In this document: positions 55,792 to 64,000 of the stretch, piece by piece
Numbering within the stretch: position 1 is the first letter of the stretch
Layout: the number at the start of each line of letters is the position of its first letter
Source: Plutella xylostella
Taxonomy: Eukaryota; Arthropoda; Insecta; Lepidoptera; Plutellidae
Assembly (NCBI RefSeq): GCF_932276165.1
Contig: NC_063984.1
Span: 8,377,501-8,441,500, forward strand
DNA length: 64,000 nt
Reading direction: 5' to 3'
Translations under genes and position numbers: made by a program
The notes under the pieces: generated by a model
What the model was told of the DNA's origin: nothing
Databases searched by the model: none
The model's input: the letters and a program-made list of their open reading frames with translations, nothing else

Positions 55792-56331
55792 AGGTGCAGG
55801 TGGGTAATGCCGAATTTCGGGTAATTCCGATTTTTGCCGATTTCTTCCAAATGCAGCCATACTTTGACCTATGGAACATGAAGGGTTATTCCGAATTTTG
55901 AAACATTTTGCTATGAAATTTTTGGATCGGGTTATTCCGAATAATAAATATCACATAAATGTGGATACTTCTGGGCAGTTCTATGCAATATTTCGAGTTG
56001 AGTTTTTGCGAGGTTAAAGCTGATCAAAAAATACATACGGTCCTTTAGCTGAAATTACCTAAAACTCATTTTAAATGTCATTCGGAATAACCCGCATTTA
56101 TTCGGAATTACCCTCGTACAAAGAAAAAAATATCAGTTTTTGAAACTAAAATATACACGAATTCCGTGGGTATATAGAGAAGTCTGTTAAACAGAGTTTT
56201 AGGTAGTATATTCAAGTATACAAAGCGTCCTTACATGAATCAAAATGACCCAACCAGTCCTCATAAATTGACAAAATACGAACATGTATCCCACTCACCC
56301 AAAAACCTTTCGGAATAACCCACCTGCACCT
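55792..56331. mobile_element. 540-bp TA-flanked element with GGGTTATTCCGAA arrays
   Basis: Ends AGGTGCAGGTGGGTAATGCC and (complement of right) AGGTGCAGGTGGGTTATTCC, flanked by TA on each side. The motif GGGTTATTCCGAA recurs in the left half and its complement TTCGGAATAACCC in the right half. Non-coding; Tc1/mariner-like by target site. Confidence 0.8.
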
Positions 56332-56379
56332 TACCACATTTAAACAGGAATTATGGTCACATCCGGAAATCGACCCCGA

Positions 56380-56630
56380 ATAACAAATATAACACTCACT
56401 TCAACAATGAAAAAAAATTCAGTGACAATAGCACCAAATTACTCCTAAACGGAAAAGACTCGCCGTCTGCACTTATTGATGCCCCTGGAGAAATTTACAG
56501 GGCATGAAAATAATACCAATGAATGTAGGTAAATATTTTAAACAAATTCTAAGTATTCAAAAATTGGTGTCATTTGGTTTCAACATTTTGTAGTTAAGTC
56601 ATGTAATGTAGAACTTTTTCATTGCTCGTA
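56380..56630. mobile_element. MITE of the ACACTCACGAGCAATGAA family, copy B (inverted)
   Basis: Ends AACACTCACTTCAACAATGA and CTTTTTCATTGCTCGTA. Inside is ACCAAATTACTCCTAAACGG, complementary to CCGTTTAGAAGTAATTTGGT of copy C. Confidence 0.65.
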
Positions 56631-57411
56631 AGAATCATTTTAGTGTATGTTACAGCATACTTTCTATTACCAGACCACAAAGGCAAAGCTAGGATCAGTT
56701 ACGTTTTACATAATATAAATAACAACAGCATACCTACAGGGTTGAATTTTGTAATCATCATCACAAAATTTTATATTTTTGAAAAAAAAAATAACCTTTA
56801 TAAGCTTTTTCATGAAATATACTAATTGATAGAGTTATTATGTAGGAAAAAAAAAACAATAAAGTTTGTTTTAAAAAAACCGGTTATATTCCCATACATT
56901 TTTTCAAGACTTATTTTTAGTAAAAACTACATACGAAACAAACGAATGTATTCTTTGATTTAAAAAATCCATCTACAATATTACGAGTACTTTCCCATCA
57001 CACATTACAAAACATCACCCTGTATATCTATTTCTGAAAATCTTTTTGAATAGGACAATGGGACGATGTTACGTAGAGAAAGGACTCACTCAACCCACAT
57101 AAACAAAGTTCTGGGATATCGACGATTGAAGTTCCATAAAAGTGTGCTTTTTCATAAATAATAATATGTGATTTTCTTTCCCAAAACGTGTTATCATTGT
57201 TTTTGTACTCTTTGTATGAAGAGTGTGTACAGTGCAATGTTTCTTCCTGGTAGATTTACGCTACATCAAATAACTCCTTTTTATATATTATCTCTAATGT
57301 TGTACACATTATTCGCAATATCAATCCACACGTAGTTATATACTTAACACAATTCCGAGTAAGTTGTGGATTAAGTACTTAAGTACCTATCTATTTTGTG
57401 CGTATATCAGC

Positions 57412-57739
57412 TAGGGCATGCAATACCGCAATACCAGTATTGGTAATACCGGGATCCCGGACAAAATCTACGCTTTTTTCAATACCGGTATTGAAAGTTA
57501 ATACCCCCTTTGGCCTTTGGAAACCAACTTGTTGTCCATGCGTTCTAAAATTTTAACTCTAATACTCAATTTTCGTAAAAAATATTACATAATACAGAAT
57601 TTGATTGCTTTTTCTTGTTGTATTTTGCCCTACGACCTTTTAACAAAATATATCTATATTTTGTTAAAAGGTCAATAAATTGTTTTAATACCGGAACTCA
57701 ATACCGGTATTGAAAATATTACCGGTATTGCATGCCCTA
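57412..57739. mobile_element. hAT-type MITE, 328 bp, perfect 8-bp duplication
   Basis: Ends TAGGGCATGCAATACCG and (complement of right) TAGGGCATGCAATACCGGTA. ATATCAGC flanks both sides (57404-57411 and 57740-57747). The interior has many AATACCGGTATTG palindromes. Confidence 0.9.
57634..57673. repeat. Perfect 19-bp palindrome with 2-nt spacer
   Basis: GACCTTTTAACAAAATATA, spacer TC, exact inverted arm, inside the hAT MITE. Confidence 0.95.
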
Positions 57740-57959
57740 ATATCAGCATCCATCGTCCAATGTATAGGCGGAAAATTTTACTTTGTCCGAATCCGTATCG
57801 TCAATAACCACTTATACCTATGGTCGACCTTTTTTAACAATACAGTTTTTCCAGTTATCATCGCATCTCATTATGGTGTCTTAATATAATAATAGCTAAC
57901 TATCGACAGTCTCGATAGGTATAAGCTTATTTTAAGTTATAAGTACTTACTACGTATTA

Positions 57960-58075
57960 TTATTTATTTATGTATTTGATACTTTATTGCACAAATATGA
58001 AATATAAGTGTACAAAAGGTGGACTTAATGCTAAAAGCATTTTCTACCAGCCAACCTACAGGAGGTACATTATGT
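57960..58075 (-). repeat. LINE tail fragment
   Basis: TTTGATACTTTATTGCACAA and GGTGGACTTAATGCTAAAAG resemble the reversed LINE end at 38788. Confidence 0.45.
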
Positions 58076-58333
58076 CTTACATACAACCCAACAGGTAGTA
58101 TAGGTATGAATGTATAGTACCGATTACAGATTAGTCTTGTAAAGATTGAAGCCAGAAGAAGTCGAAGAGTCAAACAGCTGCCTATAAGTACTTAATAAGA
58201 CATATTCGGCTATCTCAAGGAACTGCTAATTCCTGCAATAGGTGCGTGTGATTGACCTTTATTGCCGAGGTCTAAGGCACAATTTTCTACTTAAAAGGAA
58301 AGGATCCATTACATTTCTGACTCAACTTGGAGT

Positions 58334-58781
58334 AAGTGCGTCTATCCACTGCAGCCGTCACCGTCACGTCCCCGAGAACGAGATGACGGCCCCGAAGTAG
58401 CGGTACATATTACACTCACAGCCAATGAAACAGTTTCACTTACAAAATGCCGACACCAAACGATTCCATTTCTTTGAACATTTCATTTAAAAATTTAACA
58501 AAATATTAGCTTTTTTAGATGGTAACATCCTGATGCTCTGTTAAATGTACTCCAATGTTGCAGAAGACATCATTAAGATAGCCTTTTCCGTTTAGAAGTA
58601 ATTTGGTGTTTTTCTCAGTGTGGAACCATTTCATTGCCCGTGAGTGTATTGTATTTTACTTAACCGCTTGTTCATTGCACAAGCACATCCGTCACGTTGC
58701 CGTCTAGCCATATTAAACTCGGCCTGAAATAATCTCGTTCTCGGTGACGTGACGGTGACGGCGGTGGTGGACAAACGCTCT
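58334..58781. mobile_element. Inverted-repeat element with CCGTCACCGTCACG arms, hosting another MITE
   Basis: Left arm about 58334-58383 (GCCGTCACCGTCACGTCCCC then GAGAACGAG), with the complement at about 58733-58781. Copy C of the ACACTCAC family (58411-58648) is nested in it. Confidence 0.7.
58411..58648. mobile_element. MITE of the ACACTCACGAGCAATGAA family, copy C
   Basis: Ends TACACTCACAGCCAATGAAA and (complement of right) TACACTCACGGGCAATGAAA. A further end fragment of the family is at 59846-59878. Confidence 0.75.
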
Positions 58782-58855
58782 GAAGCATGCTGCTTGACGT
58801 ACAAGGAATCCAGCCGAAGAAGGCAGCCAGTCATTCAATAAGTATCAAACATTCT

Positions 58856-58890
58856 AATAAATGTTACACTGTTATTGTGTAACATTTATT
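58856..58890. repeat. 14-bp perfect inverted repeat, 7-nt spacer
   Basis: AATAAATGTTACAC and its complement at 58877-58890. Confidence 0.9.
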
Positions 58891-59379
58891 TGTTTGAAGT
58901 AGCTACATTTATTTTTTTATTATTATTAAAAGTTACTAATAAATTTTGTTAAAAAAGGGTAAGTACTTTAGTTGAAAAGAGGTAAGATAAGTATATTTAA
59001 TTCTAAAGAACTATAAAAATATGACTTTTCAAAATTTACCACATCGGAATCAGAATGGAGAATCGAAACCTAACACTATACCTAGAGCCAGAGTATAATA
59101 ACAAACCTCTGTGCCACAGAAAGAGAATAGAGAAACATTTATTTAGGACAATCAGATACAACACAAAAGTATACAGATAAACAAACAATCAGTATTTACC
59201 TACAATAACAAAATGGAAAGAATGAAACTTACCTAGGTAATTTTATTCATAGAAACATCCACCAAACAATCAAAAAACCAATTCCGTATTAAATCCTTCC
59301 AGCGTAATATCATGTGTAAGTATTGAGTTTTACAGAAATTTTGTGACAGCGTTATTATTCTATGTAAGTACTTACAATA

Positions 59380-59608
59380 AAACTAGCTGTTCCCGCGAGC
59401 TTCGCTTCGCCTTAAAAATGTTTCCCGTGGGAATTTTGGGATAAAAAGTAGCCTATGTTCTTTTTCAGGGTCTAGAGTAGTCTAGACTCTAGACCATATC
59501 TACTTATACCAAATTTCATTCAAATCCGTTCAGTGGTTTTGGCGTGAAAGAGTAACAGACAGACAGACAGTCACAGTTACTTTCACATTTATAATATTAG
59601 TTAGGATT
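59380..59608. repeat. Common interspersed repeat (AAAAAGTAGCCTATGT type), plus orientation
   Basis: AAAACTAGCTGTTCCCGCGA, GGGATAAAAAGTAGCCTATG, AAATCCGTTCAGTGGTTTTG, (CAGA)n, TTATAATATTAGTTAGGA. A very common lepidopteran tail sequence; other copies at about 35325 and 61748. Confidence 0.8.
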
Positions 59609-60120
59609 AGGATGTATCATTTTTCAATACTCGTGCCCTGAAAGCACGTGTACTTTGCCTGAAAAGAGGCATGAAAATAACACTTTTTTACCAGGGCAAA
59701 ACTGCTTTCCTGCATTTGAAATGCGGTAAAAAGCCTTCTTGAACCAAGCACCTCATATTATTTACCTCGTAATGAAAGTGAGGGAATCTTTTTTGTTAAT
59801 ACCTATAGCTATAATATAATTATAACAAGACATAGCAACTAGGTATTGTGGAACTTTTTCATTGCTCGTGAGTGTACTATTCAACGTGTTGCCTTCAAAC
59901 CCAACAAATTAATTAGGTTTTACTTATCTAGGTCTCCTACTTACTAAACACTACATTTGTCAACTAACAGATGCAATAGTTACACTTTTTTGAGTCATCG
60001 GGCAAACGTTCGCTAACACCTTAACCATATTCTACAAATACGAAGCTAACTAACGATAACTACTCGCGTACAGCGTTTTGTAACAGGAGGGTTACTCTAT
60101 ACTGACAAGAAAAGTTTAAG

Positions 60121-60480
60121 AGCAGTGGTAGCTCAGTCGTTTAAGCGAAGGGCGGTGGTAGCTCAGTCGGGTAAGCGCCCGCTTCTCACGCAAGAGATGC
60201 GGGTTCGAATCTCGGCGCTGACATGTACCAATGAGTTATTTTAACTTAAGTACAATGTATACCATCGCTCTTACGGTGAAGAAAAAATCGTTAGGAAACC
60301 TGAATATCTAGATTTAGCACATCTAGATATGTGAACCCACCAACCCGCAGTGGACCAGCGTGGTGGGAAATGGTCCAAGCTTAGGAAGGCAGTTTATACC
60401 TTGGGGATATGCACAAAGGTTCCACTCGAGAGAGTCAGGTGCAGGTACTGACACCCCCACAGAGAATAGAAGCTTAATAT
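60121..60480 (+). mobile_element. tRNA-derived SINE with duplicated A-box
   Basis: Head with A box TGGTAGCTCAGTCGGGTAAG (60157) and B box GGGTTCGAATCTC (about 60210). The A-box block also occurs about 30 bp upstream (GTGGTAGCTCAGTCGTTTAA). Body with GACCAGCGTGGTGGGAAATG, and tail ACAAAGGTTCCACTCGAGAG, CCCACAGAGAATAGAAG. The tail matches the end of the LINE at 22086-22145. The (GATTT)n and GAATA repeats at 60630-60680 are simple-sequence tails. Confidence 0.85.
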
Positions 60481-60815
60481 TATTGATTTAAGAGTTATGA
60501 ATAAGAACCTAGTATTATTGTGAAATTGGTTCCTACTAGCTTTAAGAGAATTTGCAGTGCCCACTATGGGTATCAAGTTGTAAGTACTATTTTATTTTAA
60601 GATCATTAATGTACACTTGATGGCAATAAAATATTTGATTTGATTTGATTTGATATGATTAGAATAGAATGGAATAGATCAAGAACTGTCGTGGAACCTG
60701 CTAGAGTCGTGGCTCGCGCAGCATTGCTCCGAAACTTAGTTTTTAGCCTTATAGAGTGACCCCAGCAGTCGACAGTGACGCCCGACGCCGACGCGACGTA
60801 AAGAGGTTGCAGTTA

Positions 60816-61012
60816 GGCCCGGGTCTCCTATTTACTTCGTAGGTCGCGTCAAGTGTCACCGCCGTAGGCCGCGTCACGATGCTCACTACATCTACGCGCC
60901 AACGTCGGCGTGTGAGGGAGACCGCATCAGTACATTTCTATAGTGAGCATCGTGACGCGGCCTACGGCGTGACGCTGGACGCGACACGCGGCGTAAATAG
61001 GAGACCAAGGCC
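60816..61012. mobile_element. GC-rich hairpin MITE, 197 bp, TTA duplication
   Basis: Arms GGCCCGGGTCTCCTATTTAC and (complement of right) GGCCTTGGTCTCCTATTTAC, sharing GTAGGCCGCGTCACGATGCT further in. TTA at 60813-60815 and 61013-61015. A half copy lies immediately upstream (60768-60800). Confidence 0.85.
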
Positions 61013-61137
61013 TTAAACTCTGAAAATGCGGCAATCGCCATTATTTCCCAACTCTAGGCACTTTGACAGAGGTGTTAACTAACCACACTGCATGGCTGCT
61101 GGTATGTACGACACTTCTTATGTAGTAGGTTTTACAT

Positions 61138-61295
61138 TTAGTGCCATTTTCTCCATAGTCGGTTAGAGCATAACCAGGTATTGGTGGTTGACTTTTAACA
61201 CATCTGTCAAGATTTTTATATGGAGATGACGTATAATTGATTAATCAATCGCTGGTCGGTTAGATAACAGACTATGGAGAAATTTGCACTTAGTG
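61138..61295. mobile_element. Hairpin MITE with CTCCATAGTC arms
   Basis: TTTAGTGCCATTTTCTCCAT and, inverted, ATGGAGAAATTTGCACTTAG bracket about 160 bp of non-coding sequence. Confidence 0.7.
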
Positions 61296-61747
61296 TAAGT
61301 ATGCCTCGTATGTTATAGGTCATCATCATGTCATATAGTATTATGTAAATTTAACCTAAGTACATGGCAAAAGTATAAGTAGGGCTTAGGAATAAGGCAT
61401 AATGCAAACGAATGTTACGGTAGTCATTAGTGATTCGCTTACTTTACAATTTTACAGCCGTTTGCCCATTAACATATATATTACCGTTTGCCGTAATTCT
61501 TATTATGAAAATCATAATAGGTACAGCAAGCCACCACAAGACAGACCTTTATCCCAATGTCATCATCATCATCACGACCCATCACGTCCCCACTGCCGGG
61601 GCACGGGTCTCCTTCCAATGAAGAAAGGGTTTAGGCTTATTCCTCCTAATCTTAAAGCATGGCAGTAGTTGAACTCTAGGTTTATTCTTCAACAGTAAAG
61701 CGTATTTAGTAGCGAGATTGCTTCATATCACAAATTGTAGGCATATG

Positions 61748-61978
61748 TATATCCTAACTAATATTATAAATGCGAAAGTAATTGAGTCTGTCTGTCTGTC
61801 TGATACTCTTTCACGCCAAAACTACTCAACGGATTTGAATGCAATTTGGTATACATATGGTCTGAGAAACCCTGAGAAAAGAAAGACCCTGAGAAAGAAC
61901 ATAGGCTACTTTTTATCCTGGAATTCCCACGGGAAAACTTTTTAAGGCGAAGCGAAGCTCGCGGGTACAACTAGTCTA
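61748..61978. repeat. Common interspersed repeat (AAAAAGTAGCCTATGT type), minus orientation
   Basis: TATCCTAACTAATATTATAA ... ACATAGGCTACTTTTTATCC ... GAAGCTCGCGGGTACAACTA: the inverted counterpart of 59380-59608. Confidence 0.8.
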
Positions 61979-63027
61979 TAATATATACGGTAGATGCGTA
62001 TGCGCAACTTGCCATAATGTATGAAGAATCCATTGTAGATGGAAGCGACAGCAATAATAAAAGACATTTAGATACTTTACTGCGCTTTTTATATGCAAAA
62101 CTGAGATAAATTGTATTATATGTAGTGCTAAGTCGATAAATATTGATATTTATTTCGTTGTGTGCTTTAGTATGAACTTTATACCTCCGACGATGCAAGT
62201 TTCGCTCGTGTCGAGTGACCGCTTAAAAGCATTCTGTCTGAAGTAAATATCAATAAAATAAAACGCTGATAAAAGCACAATTTTCGCCAAAATATTCATT
62301 AGATCCAACATAAATAAATAGGTGGGTAGGTAAATAAAGTAAATAAAAAAAATGATTTTTTAAAACAAAATTTTTTTTTTTTTTAGTAATTACTTTTTAA
62401 TACATTTTGAAAATTTGAAAAGTAAGTATATATATTTTTTAAATAATACGTTAAAATGATGTCCGCTGCAGCTTACAGCAAATGTTTCACAAAAATTACA
62501 ATTACTATACACCACTTTAGCAACACTCTATTTAGTATCAACATGTATTATTTAATAAAAGAATCGGTTTGACACTCAATTTCCCTTATTTGACCTCGTT
62601 AACGTTAATTGAAACCCATACCACATTGATTTAAAAAATCGGCAAACACAATCAACCCATTATGACTTGAATTATTTTACGTTAAGAACTTGTCGATTTT
62701 ATGTATATAATTAAGGATTAACTTACATAAGTACCTACCTAAGTTTTTTTATAAGTACTTAATAAAAAGTTTTATTTTTATTTTACTTTTAGAAAAAACA
62801 GTGGTTTCCTAAATTATGTAGGTATAAGCTTTACATCCCTCTGTAGAGTGTGGTCTTTTGCAAAATTGGTATGTATAACCGATAAGAGGGGACTTAGGGC
62901 GTCATTCTGAACTGCTTTTTAGCTTTGCAATCATTTTACAACTAAGCTAAATCTGACTGGTAACTTGTCCTTTCACTACAGATACAGTGACAACCCCTTA
63001 GACCAAAAGGGCTAGCTAGCAGATCTA
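61979..63027. other. AT-rich non-coding stretch
   Basis: No coding exon, RNA gene or inverted-repeat element recognised. Confidence 0.5.
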
Positions 63028-63162
63028 GGGCCACTTGCAAAAACATTTAAATCTAGATTTAGTGTCAAATCTCGATTTAAGAAACGTCCATCCATATAAA
63101 ATTTGACACTAAATCGAGATTAAACACTAAATCTAGATTTAATATGTTGGTGCAAGTGGCCC
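63028..63162. mobile_element. 135-bp palindromic MITE, copy 2 (inverted)
   Basis: GGGCCACTTGCAAAAACATT ... AATATGTTGGTGCAAGTGGC, flanked by CTA on both sides (63025-63027, 63163-63165). Reverse-complement relative of 21323-21458. Confidence 0.9.
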
Positions 63163-63439
63163 CTAGAATGTTTGTCAAAGAAGAGCGTCTAGAAACATAC
63201 ATAATATAATATAATCTGCCATTTTTTTAGTTCATAATAATCCTGAAGTGCGTTGAGAATGATATCAATATTTTAATAACTATGTATAGTTTTCCCAGAT
63301 AATTAACAAATCATTTGTTTGCCAGGAAACATGTTCTAATAATAAACTAATTACTTACTAAATAACATTTATTCGTTGTTGTTTGTTTTGTTTGACTAAT
63401 AGTAGTAATAATACATGAATGGACTATAACAGTAATGTC

Positions 63440-63725
63440 TTTAGGGTTCCGTACCACAAAAGTAAAACAGGATTGGTAGGATCTCTTTGTTTTATCTGTC
63501 TGCCTGTATGTCCGTCTGAAAACCATTTATTTTCAGAACGCGAGATATCGAGTTGGAATTTTAACCATATACGTACCTAGTTATCGCTTGCTTTGACATT
63601 ATAGTGACATAACAAGTAAAGTTATGTTCAGTAGCCAAAAACTCTATTCATATATTTAGGTATTTTACGTACGGTACTAGCTTTCGTGCAAGAGTCCAAC
63701 CCGCACTTGGCCGGTTTTATTTTGA
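63440..63725. repeat. Common TTTAGGGTTCCGTACC repeat
   Basis: Starts TTTAGGGTTCCGTACCACAA and ends CCAACCCGCACTTGGCCGGT. Widespread in lepidopteran genomes; a shorter copy is at about 33793. Confidence 0.75.
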
Positions 63726-64000
63726 ACCTTATTTTTAAGCAGAAAGGGGATGACTCAGATCCTCCTTCAGCTTACATAACTAGCAAAATCTAGAAGAACT
63801 ATGTAATGTAGGTACTATTAATAATATTAAGATTTAAGATCTTGTGCTATTAGTTCTTGATTGCCAAATTTAAATAAACTTAAACTTAAAATAAAATAAC
63901 TTATCTAGTAGGCAACTAACACTATACAGATCGTGAAAATTCACAATAGGTAGGTAATTGAATCAATAAACAAGGTTACATAGTAATTGAATTTTATAAC

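Overview
The window looks like nuclear DNA of a moth or butterfly (Lepidoptera). This is inferred from insect-type split genes with GT-AG introns, an AT-rich background, and interspersed repeats typical of Lepidoptera: tRNA-headed SINEs, RTE-like tails, and MITEs with TTA or TA duplications. No bacterial, plasmid or CRISPR features are present.

Layout. 1-1 kb: the first two coding exons of a secreted DPP4-like peptidase (minus strand, running off the left edge). 2.2-6.2 kb: a complete Acinus gene (minus, five coding exons). 6.35-10.8 kb: DNA transposons, chiefly a 3.6-kb element with a perfect 8-bp target duplication that carries a broken THAP-domain gene. 11.2-13.4 kb: Cyclin Y (plus, one coding exon). 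13.4-14.4 kb: the mitochondrial ribosome-silencing factor MALSU1/RsfS (minus, three exons). 15.3-20.2 kb: an XK-related membrane protein (plus, four exons; intron 1 holds a 2-kb inverted-repeat element). 21.2-31.3 kb: nested transposons, with a Ty3/gypsy element (identical-looking LTRs, intact ORF) inside a CR1-like LINE inside a hAT-like element. 41.3-52.3 kb: a BEL/Pao element with one 2,536-codon gag-pol-env-like ORF, a 5' LTR missing its first half, and two diverged copies of the same 1.2-kb sequence on its flanks. 52.6-53.1 kb: a possible first exon of an unidentified gene. 53.1-64 kb: a dense field of MITEs, foldback elements and SINEs.

The five recognised host genes (peptidase, splicing/apoptosis factor, CDK activator, mitoribosome factor, scramblase-family protein) do not form a pathway; this is an ordinary gene neighbourhood interrupted by mobile DNA. 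The host genes between about 2 and 20 kb are compact and look intact. From 21 kb on, almost everything I can identify is mobile-element sequence, except the candidate exon at 53 kb.

The observations I consider most worth following are: (1) the diverged direct repeat and truncated LTR around the BEL element, which look like a rearrangement or a haplotype join; (2) a 33-nt palindrome-forming insertion visible by comparing those two repeat copies, a before/after picture of template switching; (3) four sequence-unrelated DNA elements that share one architecture, in which a short motif is repeated many times and is mirror-oriented in the two halves; (4) tandem repeats in the 5' leaders of both LTR elements; (5) a SINE whose tail matches the 3' end of a LINE in the same window. 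I did not find a new multi-gene system. All calls were made by reading; no alignment or database search was run.
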